Below are positions 7,948 through 15,963 of a DNA stretch of 64,000 nt, in pieces. The number at the start of each line of letters is the position of its first letter. Position 1 is the first letter of the stretch. The stretch is taken from contig NZ_JBBDQW010000073.1 of NCBI RefSeq assembly GCF_040905785.1, positions 24,589 through 88,588 of the forward strand. Direction: 5' to 3'. The position numbers and the translations under genes are program-made. This DNA is from Tistlia sp040905785. GTDB lineage: Bacteria > Pseudomonadota > Alphaproteobacteria > Kiloniellales > DSM-21159. The notes under the pieces are model-generated. The model was not told the DNA's origin. It ran no database searches and saw nothing but the letters and a program-made list of their open reading frames with translations.

Positions 7948-9561
7948 TTAGCGCGCGGCGCGCGGCGTCGTCCCGCCGGAGAGCGGGCGATCGGCGCTGC
8001 CGGCTGCGGGCCGCGGCTGCCCGTCGGGCGGCGCGCCGAACAGCGCGTCCAGCATGCCGGTCACGGCGTCGGCGAGGCCGCGGCCGAAGGACTTGCCCAC
8101 CGGGACATTCTGTCGAGGCGGCGCCTCGGCCGCCGCCAGGCTCTGCAGCAGCGCCTCGTCGAGGATGCCGTCCTCGGGCAGACCGCTGCGTTGCTGGTAG
8201 AGCCGGACCGCCTGGCTCGTCCTGGGGCCCTCCAGCCCGTCGACGGGCCCCGGATCGAGGCCCTGCCTGTGCAGCGCCCGCTGGACCTCGGCGACCAGCC
8301 GGCGATGCGGCGCACCCTCGTCCGCCCTGGCGCTCGACGTTGGCGCCGCCTTCCGGGGCGGCGCCTCCGCCTCGGGCGCCCCCGCCAGCGCCTCTGCCTC
8401 GGCCAGGGAATCGAAGGTCTCGGCCGGCGAGGCCTCGGGCGGCGGGATCGCTGCGAGCTGTTCGGAGGGGCCCGCCGGCACCAGGGTCGTGGGCGACGCC
8501 TCGACCGGCACGGCGACCGACCCGGCAGGCCGGACCGGCGCCAGGTCCGGCGTGGCGGCCGGCACGGCGAGCGCGAGGTGCGCGCCCGGTTCGGCCGCAC
8601 GCGGCGGAGCCTCCGCCGCGGCCCGCGTCACCAGCGGCAGGGACTCGCTCGCTGGCCGCGGCGAGGCCGCCGCCTGCGGCACCCGGCCGGCGGGGCCCGC
8701 ATCCGGCAGGATGGGACCCGTGACGAGCAACCCGGCAAGCGCCGGCGCAGGCGAGTCGACGGGCGACGGCAGGTCGAGCGATGGTGCCGCCCGCAGTCCG
8801 GCCACCTCCGCTCCGGCCTCGGCCGGGCTCTCGGCGAGGCGCAGCTCGACCACCTGCCAGCCTCCCAAGGTCTCGGGCTGCGGCGGGTGCGCCGGCGCCA
8901 GCGTCGCCGGCCGAGGCGCGGGGACGGTCGCCGGGACGGTCGCGGGGGCGGCAGCCGCTTCGGCTGGGCGTGCCGTCGGCACCGCGAGCGCCGCTTGCAG
9001 GCTACCGGCAGCTTGTCGCGCCGGCTGGACCGCCGGCTGGACCGCCGGCCGCGCCGGATCGGGCGACACCGTCTCGCCGGCCGGCAGCAGCGAGACGGCT
9101 GCCAGGGCGAGGCCGGCCGAGCCGACGAGCCCGAAGGCGGCGAGGCGTGCCCGTCCCCTCCGCGGCTCACGGGTCGGAGCCCGATAGCTCTCGACGATCG
9201 GCTGCGACCGCTCGACCCGGCTCGGCCAGGCGCTGAGCTGCGCTGGCACCGTACGGCGGTCCCGGCGCCTCGGGCGCTCGCGCGCTCCGGTTGTCGCGGT
9301 CGGGGACAGCCCCGGTGGGGCGAGCAGCTCGGGCGTCCCGTCCGCCTTGGCGCGCGGGATCGGGGGAGAGCCGCCGTCGCTGGCCGCGCGGGACGCCGCG
9401 GGTCCGGGATCGGCCGCGCGCGGTCTCTCCACGGCGCCGCTTCCGGCGGTGCTCGCCTCCGCAGGGACGGCGGGCCGGTCTCCGGAATCCGTAGGATCTT
9501 TCGGGTCCGCCCTTGGCGAGCCCTTCTTGCGTCGAGGTGCGATCCACTTGAGGCGACGCAA
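7948..9561 (-). CDS. Membrane-anchored protein with C-terminal peptidoglycan-binding domain
   Basis: About 537 residues if translation starts at TTG 9561. That start is chosen because GGAG lies 8 bases upstream and because an upstream extension would run antisense through the gene at 9784. Layout: a basic, Pro-rich cytoplasmic segment (1-138), one membrane span (about 140-160, AAFGLVGSAGLALAAVSLLP), a long Pro/Ala-rich low-complexity periplasmic region, then a PG_binding_1 domain at about 420-480 (VAEVQRALHRQGLDPGPVDGLEGPRTSQAVRLYQ). The tail contains GKSFGRGLADAVTGMLDALFG. Type II membrane topology, C-terminus periplasmic, is inferred. Such domains bind peptidoglycan and often sit in cell-envelope enzymes or scaffolds; no enzymatic domain is visible. 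The gene converges on tRNA-Ala. Confidence 0.7.
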   Translation of the reverse strand: MRRLKWIAPRRKKGSPRADPKDPTDSGDRPAVPAEASTAGSGAVERPRAADPGPAASRAASDGGSPPIPRAKADGTPELLAPPGLSPTATTGARERPRRRDRRTVPAQLSAWPSRVERSQPIVESYRAPTREPRRGRARLAAFGLVGSAGLALAAVSLLPAGETVSPDPARPAVQPAVQPARQAAGSLQAALAVPTARPAEAAAAPATVPATVPAPRPATLAPAHPPQPETLGGWQVVELRLAESPAEAGAEVAGLRAAPSLDLPSPVDSPAPALAGLLVTGPILPDAGPAGRVPQAAASPRPASESLPLVTRAAAEAPPRAAEPGAHLALAVPAATPDLAPVRPAGSVAVPVEASPTTLVPAGPSEQLAAIPPPEASPAETFDSLAEAEALAGAPEAEAPPRKAAPTSSARADEGAPHRRLVAEVQRALHRQGLDPGPVDGLEGPRTSQAVRLYQQRSGLPEDGILDEALLQSLAAAEAPPRQNVPVGKSFGRGLADAVTGMLDALFGAPPDGQPRPAAGSADRPLSGGTTPRAAR

Positions 9562-9783
9562 CGTACCTGCTCCGTCTCCGGGCGTCGGCGCCCGGTCCCG
9601 CCCGGCTGGAAGGGCTTTCTCCAAAGTCGGAAATGCGCAGCGGGCGGGAAATGTTCCTGTCACCACGCGCGTCCGGTGCGGGAACCCGTCCGGGGTGCCG
9701 GGGGCTTCTAGGGGGTGACGCCGCGGCCTGCGGCCCGTTTCCCGCCCCGATCGCCCTGACAGCACAACTGGAGTACAGAGCCC

Positions 9784-10107
9784 ATGAACCTGCCCTACAG
9801 CGTCACCACGCGCAGCGGCACCACCATCGACTTCTCCTTCCCGCTGCACGAGGAGACGGGCTCGCCGGTCCAGGTCAACCACCTGGTGACCCGCCTGCTC
9901 GGTGCCCTGGACGGCGAGATCAGGACTCTCGGCGAGGTCTCGAACGGCGACGTGCTGCAGGCCCTGACGATCGCGACGGCGGCGCGGGCCGCCATGATCG
10001 AGGCGCCGATCGACAGCAGCGTGCGCCTGCTCGAGCAGCTCCTCGGCAAGGCCCTGGCCGCGGCGGCGCAGGGCCGCCGGCAGGAACCGACCAGCGGGCA
10101 CGCCTGA
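9784..10107 (+). CDS. Hypothetical protein, 107 residues
   Basis: A short protein starting MNLPYSVTTRSGTTIDFSF with a GGAG ribosome-binding site (TGGAGTACAG) ten bases before the ATG. No signal peptide or membrane segment. The N-terminal third looks beta-rich. The rest is helical (NHLVTRLLGALDGEIRTL and DSSVRLLEQLLGKALAAAAQ). I do not recognise the family. It lies 222 bp from the divergently transcribed peptidoglycan-binding protein and 86 bp upstream of the exported protein at 10194. Confidence 0.65.
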   Translation: MNLPYSVTTRSGTTIDFSFPLHEETGSPVQVNHLVTRLLGALDGEIRTLGEVSNGDVLQALTIATAARAAMIEAPIDSSVRLLEQLLGKALAAAAQGRRQEPTSGHA

Positions 10108-10193
10108 TCCGGTCCGCTTGACGCCGGCCACCGCCTCGCCGAGGCTCCGGGCGCCGCGCCGCGCTTCGCAGTCACTTCGAGGAAGGAACAGCC

Positions 10194-10811
10194 ATGGTCC
10201 TACCGCTCGGGCCGCGCCACTGCCGCCCGCCTCTTCCGGCCCTGCTGCTTGCGGCGCTGGCCCTCATGATGGCGGGCGCCGCGCTCCTGCCGGGTACGGC
10301 GCTGGCCCTGCCCCCGGTTGGCGAGACGCCCTACAGCGGTCGCTTCACCATGGACATCGCCGGCCAGCCGGTAACCGGCACCCTGTACCACAGCCCGGAC
10401 GCCGAGCGCCGAGAGATGACGGTCGAGGGCACCGGGCAGGTTTTCATCCTGCGCCCCGCCGCCGGCGAGGCGCTGATGATCCTGCCCGCGGCCAAGATGG
10501 CGATGCGCATACCGCTGCCGCCCGACCCCGGCCTGGCCGCCGCCGAGGCCTTCGCCCGGCTCGACCCCCAGGCCGAGGGCGAGGAGACGGTGGCGGGCGA
10601 GGCGACGACGATCTACCGGACCAGCGGCGAGATCGAGGGGCGCTTCTGGATCACCGACGACGGCGTCGTCATGCGCATGGAGACCGACACCGACCGCGGC
10701 CGCTACACCATGGAGCTGCTCGACCTTGAGCGCGGCGCCCAGGATCCGGCGCTGTTCGAGCTGCCGCCGGGGGTCCAGGTCATGGAAGGCATGGCGCCGC
10801 CCCGGCAGTAA
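10194..10811 (+). CDS. Exported protein of unknown function (LolA/DUF4412-like pattern)
   Basis: A 205-residue protein with a strong ribosome-binding site (GAGGAAGGA) and an N-terminal signal peptide (hydrophobic core LPALLLAALALMMAGAALL, likely cleavage after TALA). The mature part is beta-rich with paired strands (TPYSGRFTMDIAGQPVTGTL, REMTVEGTGQVFILRP, EGRFWITDDGVVMRMETD, GRYTMELLDLERG) and ends DPALFELPPGVQVME. This resembles periplasmic lipoprotein-carrier-like or DUF4412 proteins, but I cannot assign it firmly. It converges on the HlyD-like gene with only 15 bp between stop codons. Confidence 0.7.
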   Translation: MVLPLGPRHCRPPLPALLLAALALMMAGAALLPGTALALPPVGETPYSGRFTMDIAGQPVTGTLYHSPDAERREMTVEGTGQVFILRPAAGEALMILPAAKMAMRIPLPPDPGLAAAEAFARLDPQAEGEETVAGEATTIYRTSGEIEGRFWITDDGVVMRMETDTDRGRYTMELLDLERGAQDPALFELPPGVQVMEGMAPPRQ

Positions 10812-10826
10812 CCGGCAGCAACAGCC

Positions 10827-12158
10827 TCAGCGTTCGTGGAAGGCGCTGTTGAAGACCTTGAGAACCGGCTTCAGCAGGTACTCCAGCACGGTGTGCTTGC
10901 CGGTCAGGACGTCGACCGAGGCGGTCATGCCGGGGATGATCGGCAGTTCCTCGCCGCGCGCGTCGCGCATCTCGGTCTCGGTGGTGCGCACCCGCACCAG
11001 GTAGTGGCTCTCGCCGGTCTTCTCGTCGAGGATCGAGTCGGCGCTGATGTGCTCCAGCTCGGCCTCCAGGATGCCGTAGATCGTGTAGTCGTAGGCCGTG
11101 ATCTTGACCCGCGCCGGCAGGCCCGGGTGCAGGAAGGCGATGTCGGCGGGCTTGACCTGGGCCTCGACCAGCAGGGCGTCCTCGGCCGGCACGATCTCGA
11201 TCAGATCCTGGCCGGGCTGGACCACCCCGCCGACCGTGTTGACCAGGACCTGCTTGACCGTGCCGGCGACCGGCGCGCGCACCACCGTGCGGCGCACCCG
11301 GTCGCTGCGCGAGGACAGCAGCTGCTCGAGCGCCTCGGCGTTGACCTGCGCCTCGTTGAGCTCCTGCAGGGCCCGCGAGCGGAACTGCGCGCGGACCTCG
11401 GCGATGCCCTGCTCCGACTCGGCGATCGCCGAGCCGATGCGCTCCATGGAGTGGCGCGTCGCCTCCAGCTCGCCGACGTACTGGTTCTCCTCGCGGCGCA
11501 GGCGGATCAGCTCGACCGGGGCGTTGATGCCGCGGTCGACGAGCGGCTTCAGGATGCCGATCTCCTGGCGCGCCAGGGCGATTGAACGCTCCAGCTGGTC
11601 GATCTTGGCCTGGGTCTCCTCGAGCTCGCGGCGCCGCTGGTTGATCGACTGCTCCAGCTGCCCGACGGCGGAGTCGAGCTCGCGGGCCCGCGAGTCGAAG
11701 AGCTCGTGCTCGGTCGCGACGACCCGCGGCAGGGCCTCCCGGATATCGCCGGGGAAGACCGGCACGACGCCGCCCAGCTCCGCCGTCAGCCGCGCGATCA
11801 CCGCCTGCAGCCCGAGCAGCTTGACCCGGTTCTCCATGAAGTCCGACAGGAACTGGGTGTTGTCGAGCTGCATCACGACCTGTCCCTCGTCCACGCGCTG
11901 GCCGGCGCGGACCAGGATCTCCGACAGGATGCCGCCCTCCAGGTTCTGCACGACCTGGACTTGGCGCGAGGGGATCACCTTGCCCTGGCCGTTGCTGACC
12001 TGGTCGATCTCGGCCCAGCCGGCCCAGACCACCGCCCAGACCAGAAAACCAAGGATCGCGAACAGCAGCAGGTGAGCGGTCAGGCTGGGCCGGCGGCTGA
12101 CCGCGCCGCGCAGGCTCGACATGAACAGCTGGTCCTCGTCGCGGGCCATGCGGCTCAT
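10827..12158 (-). CDS. HlyD-family type I secretion periplasmic adaptor (LapC-like)
   Basis: A 443-residue membrane-fusion protein. One N-terminal membrane span (about 30-48) leads into VQNLEGGILSEILVRAGQRVDEGQVVMQLD, a typical split lipoyl half-motif. A long coiled-coil hairpin (LEQSINQRRRELEETQAKIDQL to LNEAQVNAEALEQLLSSR) follows. The second lipoyl half (VVRAPVAGTVKQVLVNTVGGVV) and the HlyD C-terminal barrel (GEELPIIPGMTASVDVLTGK) close the protein. It bridges the inner-membrane ABC transporter and the TolC-like channel. Its ATG overlaps the stop of the ABC gene by 4 bp, so the two are translationally coupled. Last gene of the adhesin secretion operon. Confidence 0.95.
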   Translation of the reverse strand: MSRMARDEDQLFMSSLRGAVSRRPSLTAHLLLFAILGFLVWAVVWAGWAEIDQVSNGQGKVIPSRQVQVVQNLEGGILSEILVRAGQRVDEGQVVMQLDNTQFLSDFMENRVKLLGLQAVIARLTAELGGVVPVFPGDIREALPRVVATEHELFDSRARELDSAVGQLEQSINQRRRELEETQAKIDQLERSIALARQEIGILKPLVDRGINAPVELIRLRREENQYVGELEATRHSMERIGSAIAESEQGIAEVRAQFRSRALQELNEAQVNAEALEQLLSSRSDRVRRTVVRAPVAGTVKQVLVNTVGGVVQPGQDLIEIVPAEDALLVEAQVKPADIAFLHPGLPARVKITAYDYTIYGILEAELEHISADSILDEKTGESHYLVRVRTTETEMRDARGEELPIIPGMTASVDVLTGKHTVLEYLLKPVLKVFNSAFHER

Positions 12159-14383
12159 CCCGTGGCGATTCGGCCGCTCGACAGGCGCGCCAGGACCTCC
12201 TCGCGCGGCCCGTCGGCGACGACCTTGCCCTTGTCGAGCACGATCAGGCGGTCGACCAGCTTGAGCAGCGACAGGCGGTGGGTGATCAGCAGGATCGTGC
12301 GCTCCTGCAGCAGCCGCTCGAGGTTGGCGACGACCAGCTCCTCTGTGCGCGTGTCCATCGAGCTGGTCGGCTCGTCGAGGATCATCAGGTTGGGACCCTT
12401 GAGCAGGGCCCGCGCCAGGGCGACCGCCTGGCGCTGGCCGCCCGACAGGCCGTCGCCGCGCTCGCCGACCTGCAGGTCGTAGCCGGCCGGATGCTGGGTG
12501 ATGAAGTCGTGCAGGCCGACCGCCCGGGCGATCTCGAGGACGTCGAGGTCGCTGGCGGAGGGCGCGGCGATGACCAGGTTCTCGCGGATCGTGCCCCGGA
12601 ACAGGAACAGCTCCTGCGGCACGAAGCCGAGGTTGGCCCGAAGGTCGCTCGGCTCGATCTGGCGCACGTCGGTGCCGTCCAGGCGCACCGACCCCTTGGC
12701 CGGCTCGTAGAGTCCGCCGGCCAGCTTGGCGATCGTGCTCTTACCCGAGCCGACCCGCCCGACGATGCCGACGCGCTCGCCGGCGGCGATCTGGAAGCTG
12801 ACGTCGCGCAGCACCTCGCTGCTGCTGTTCGGGTAGACGAAGGAGACGTTCTCGAAGGTCAGCGCGCCGCTCAGGTAGGGCCGGTTGAGCAGCTGCGCCG
12901 AGGGCGGCCGCTCGACGGGCAGGCGCATGATCGCGTCGAGCGAGCGCAGCGAGGCACGGGCCTGGTGGAAGCGCATGGTCAGCTGCGCGACCTGGGCCAT
13001 CGGCCCCGTCGCGCGGCCCGAGAGGATCACGCAGGCGATCAGGCCGCCGGCCGAGAGGCTGCCGTCGCCGACCAGGAAGATGCCGAGCAGCACGACCCCG
13101 ACCATGGCCATCTGCTGGGCCATCTGGACGAAGTGGACGCCCAGGCTGCTGTAGAGGCGGCTGCGCTGGCCGAGCGAGGCGGTGTGCCCGACCAGGTCCT
13201 CCCAGAGCAGGCGCATGCGGCCCTCGGCGCCGACCATCTTCAGGGTCTCCAGGCCGGTCAGGCTCTCGATCAGGACGCCGTGCTTGTGCTCGCCCTGCTT
13301 CTGGTTGCGCGAGACCAGGCGCGCCATCGGGATCTGGATGAGCGCGCCCCAGACCAGGACCAGAAGCACGACGCCGAGCAGCAGCAGCCCGATCGGCGGG
13401 CTGATCAGGGCGATCACCCCGACGAATAGGAAAGCGAAGGGCAGGTCGATGAAGGTCGCGAGTGTCGCCGAGGTGAAGAAGTCGCGCACCGATTCGAACT
13501 CGCGCACGATGGCGGCGAAGGCACCGGCAGAGGCAGGCCGGTGGGCGATCTTGATGTCGAGGACCTGGTCGAAGATCCGGCAGGCCAGGACGACGTCGGC
13601 GCGCCGCCCGACGAAGTCGATGAACCAGGCGCGCAGGTTGCGCAGCAGGAAGTCGAAGAGGAACACCGAGATGGCGCCGATCGCGAGGGCGATGCCGGTC
13701 TCGACCGCGTCGTTGGGCAGCACGCGGTCGTAGACGTTCATGGTGAACAGCGGGTTGGCGAGCGCGAAGAGATTGATGACGATCGAGGCCAGGGCGACCT
13801 GGAGGTAGGTCCACCAGTTCTCCATCAGGATGCCCCAGAACCAGGCGCGCGGCCGAGGCAGGTCGCGCTCGCCGCTGGCCGCCGCGAAGCGGTGCTCGGG
13901 CCGGGCGAGCAGCGCGTAGCCGCTGTAGCGTGCCGCCAGCTCCTCGACCGAGACCAGGGCCTCGCCGCCGCCGCCGCTGCCCGGGATGATCAGGCAGCTG
14001 CCGTCGGGGCGCCGCTCGACCAGCACCGCCGCGTCGCCCTCCTCGAGGATCAGCACGGCCGGCAGCGTCCAGGGATGGATTCTGTCGAGGCGGCGCCGCA
14101 CCGCCTGGGCGACCAGGCCGGCGCGGCCGGCCGCGCGGACGAAGAGGTCGGGCGTCAGGCGCGCGCCGCTCAGCGGCAGGCCGGAGAGCAGCACCTGGGC
14201 CGAGCGCGGCCGCCCGTGGTAGCGGCACAGGAAGACCAGGCAGGTGATCAAGGGATCGTCCTGCGGCAGCGAGCCCAGCGGCTGCCCCTCGGCGCGAGCG
14301 CCCTCCGGCTCCGGCGAGGCCGCGTCGGGGCCGTCGGCGGAGGCCGCGTCCTGGATCATCGGTCGAACCGTTCCAGCCTGCAT
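12155..14383 (-). CDS. Type I secretion permease/ATPase with C39-like domain (LapB-like)
   Basis: A 742-residue ABC exporter. The N-terminal ~150 residues form a C39-like domain (DDPLITCLVFLCRYHGRP) that lacks the catalytic Cys context of true C39 peptidases and in RTX exporters recruits the substrate. A six-helix transmembrane domain follows (from about 175). The nucleotide-binding domain has Walker A GRVGSGKST, signature LSGGQRQAVALARALL and Walker B LMILDEPTSSMD, with the switch H in LLITHRLSL. It energises export of the adjacent giant adhesin, in the same operon order. The start could also be the ATG nine codons in (MIQDAASADG), which has a closer purine-rich site. Confidence 0.95.
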   Translation of the reverse strand: MQAGTVRPMIQDAASADGPDAASPEPEGARAEGQPLGSLPQDDPLITCLVFLCRYHGRPRSAQVLLSGLPLSGARLTPDLFVRAAGRAGLVAQAVRRRLDRIHPWTLPAVLILEEGDAAVLVERRPDGSCLIIPGSGGGGEALVSVEELAARYSGYALLARPEHRFAAASGERDLPRPRAWFWGILMENWWTYLQVALASIVINLFALANPLFTMNVYDRVLPNDAVETGIALAIGAISVFLFDFLLRNLRAWFIDFVGRRADVVLACRIFDQVLDIKIAHRPASAGAFAAIVREFESVRDFFTSATLATFIDLPFAFLFVGVIALISPPIGLLLLGVVLLVLVWGALIQIPMARLVSRNQKQGEHKHGVLIESLTGLETLKMVGAEGRMRLLWEDLVGHTASLGQRSRLYSSLGVHFVQMAQQMAMVGVVLLGIFLVGDGSLSAGGLIACVILSGRATGPMAQVAQLTMRFHQARASLRSLDAIMRLPVERPPSAQLLNRPYLSGALTFENVSFVYPNSSSEVLRDVSFQIAAGERVGIVGRVGSGKSTIAKLAGGLYEPAKGSVRLDGTDVRQIEPSDLRANLGFVPQELFLFRGTIRENLVIAAPSASDLDVLEIARAVGLHDFITQHPAGYDLQVGERGDGLSGGQRQAVALARALLKGPNLMILDEPTSSMDTRTEELVVANLERLLQERTILLITHRLSLLKLVDRLIVLDKGKVVADGPREEVLARLSSGRIATG

Positions 14384-14429
14384 GGCCGGCCTACCCCCGG
14401 CGTCCCCGCAGGAAGGGGGGACGCGCCCC

Positions 14430-15845
14430 CTATTCGCGTGCCGGAACCGGCGACAGCTCCGGGGCGCTGGCGACGTCCTGGACCTCGAGCCCGACGTCGA
14501 GAGACGGCAGCACGAGGCCGATCAGAGTCAGGATCTCGTAGGCGGCGAGCACCTGGTCGAGTTCGGTGCGCGCCAGGTCGACCCGCGCCACGAAGAGCTC
14601 GTTGCCGGAGTCGACCAGGTCCAGGATCGAGCGCTGGCGCAGGCGGAACTGCTCGCGGTAGGCGACGGTGACGTTCTCTGCGGTCGCGACCCGGTCGCGC
14701 AGCAGCTCGACCTGGTCGGTCGCGACCCGGTAGTTGGTGTAGGCGGTCTCGAGCCGCTGCTCGAGCCGGCGGTCGATCTCGTAGACCTGGAGCCGCGCCT
14801 GGTTCTCCTCCTCCAGGGCGCGCCGGCGCGCCGCGGTGTCGGCGCCGCCGTTGAAGAGGTTCCAGTTCAGCCGCAGCAGCGCCGTGCTGTCGGTCTCGAA
14901 GTCCGGCTCGCCGCTGACGCCATCACGGCCCTCGTGGGCCAGCTCGACGTCGAGCCTGGGGAAGAAGGTGCCGCTCGCGGCCTCGGCGGTGAAGCCGGCG
15001 GCCCGCGACTGCGCGACCGCGGTGCGACGCTGCGGGTCGTTCTTCCAGGCGACCTGCAGCGCCTCCTCCAGGCTCGCGGGCAACTGCCCGGCGGGCACCG
15101 CGGGGCGCTCCAGGCTGGCCGGCAGCGCGCCGACCGCCTCGCGGTAAGCCGCCTGGGCGTTGATCAGGTCGCCCTCGAGCCGGCGCAGCTGCGACTCGGC
15201 GAAGGCGCGCCGGGTACGGACCTGGCTGACGTCGGCATTGGAGCCGCCGCCGACCCTGGCGGCCTCCTCGACGTCGCCGAAGATGCGCTGGTGCAGCCCG
15301 ACGTTCTCGCGGGCGTACTCGACCAGCTCGCGGCCCTGGACCACCGCCACGTGGGCCTCGACGGCGCGCAACGCGACCTCGTTGGCGGCGCCGCGCAGCT
15401 CCCAGAGCGAGGCTTCCGAGCGGCTCTCGGCGGCGTCCACGCGGTTGCCGGTCGCGAAGCCGTCGAACAGCAGCTGCGTCACGGCGCCACGATAGCGCTT
15501 GCGCCAGAGGTCGCCGTCGATCTCGTCCTCGGTGTCGGAGCCGCGGGTCGCGTGCTGGTAGCCGGTGTCACCCGAGACCTCGACCGACGGCAGGAAGGCG
15601 CCCGCCTCGACCTCGACCGCGCGCTCGCTGGCGCGGAAGCCGGCCTCGGCGCCGCGCACCTGCGGATGGCCGGTCACGGCCAGCGCGACGCTGTCGGCGA
15701 GGCTCTCGGCCTGAGCCGAGGCCGCCGAGAACAGCAGCCCGAGCGCCAGCGCGCAGGCAGCGCCTGCCGTCCGGGCGCCGAGATCCGGCCGACGCCGCGC
15801 GCTGCGCGCGCCGGAGTCCGGCGCCAGCAACATCCTAGCTCTCAT
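14430..15845 (-). CDS. TolC-family outer membrane channel for type I secretion (LapE-like)
   Basis: A 471-residue protein with a signal peptide (hydrophobic AAGAACALALGLLFSAASAQA, cleavage after AQA). It contains two OEP repeats with TolC landmarks: SLADSVALAVTGHPQVRGAEA, LLFDGFATGNRVDAAES, and later LNWNLFNGGADTAARRRALEE and FRLRQRSILDLVDSGNELF. It forms the trimeric outer-membrane duct of the exporter. It lies 46 bp upstream of the ABC gene and 118 bp after the adhesin. Its ribosome-binding region (GGGGGATCG) closely resembles the one of the adhesin. Confidence 0.95.
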   Translation of the reverse strand: MRARMLLAPDSGARSARRRPDLGARTAGAACALALGLLFSAASAQAESLADSVALAVTGHPQVRGAEAGFRASERAVEVEAGAFLPSVEVSGDTGYQHATRGSDTEDEIDGDLWRKRYRGAVTQLLFDGFATGNRVDAAESRSEASLWELRGAANEVALRAVEAHVAVVQGRELVEYARENVGLHQRIFGDVEEAARVGGGSNADVSQVRTRRAFAESQLRRLEGDLINAQAAYREAVGALPASLERPAVPAGQLPASLEEALQVAWKNDPQRRTAVAQSRAAGFTAEAASGTFFPRLDVELAHEGRDGVSGEPDFETDSTALLRLNWNLFNGGADTAARRRALEEENQARLQVYEIDRRLEQRLETAYTNYRVATDQVELLRDRVATAENVTVAYREQFRLRQRSILDLVDSGNELFVARVDLARTELDQVLAAYEILTLIGLVLPSLDVGLEVQDVASAPELSPVPARE

Positions 15846-15875
15846 GTCGATCCCCCAAACCCCATTGTGTTTCCG

Positions 15876-15919
15876 CCTGCGACGCCCGTCGCAGGGGAAC
15901 AGCCTTCCCGTGGGAAGGC
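15876..15919 (-). promoter_or_regulatory. Two tandem hairpins between the adhesin and tolC
   Basis: In the 118-bp gap lie two perfect 8-bp stems: 15902-15919 (GCCTTCCC/GGGAAGGC, 2-base apparent loop) and 15876-15895 (CCTGCGAC/GTCGCAGG, 4-base loop). Neither is followed by a T-run, so these are more likely attenuation or mRNA-stability structures than full terminators. This would allow more adhesin than secretion-machine mRNA. Function is inferred. Confidence 0.5.
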
Positions 15920-15963
15920 CGCCAACCCCGCACGGACCTTAACACTTTCCGGTCGAAAATTCA

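Noticed and set aside
9562..10131. ATG-initiated N-terminal extension of the peptidoglycan-binding protein up to 10131
   Set aside because: The extension runs antisense through the gene at 9784 and is Arg/Gly-rich; the TTG at 9561 has a good ribosome-binding site.
14411..14429. Short GC inverted repeat between the tolC-like and ABC genes
   Set aside because: The stem is only 5 bp with no T-run; too weak to call.
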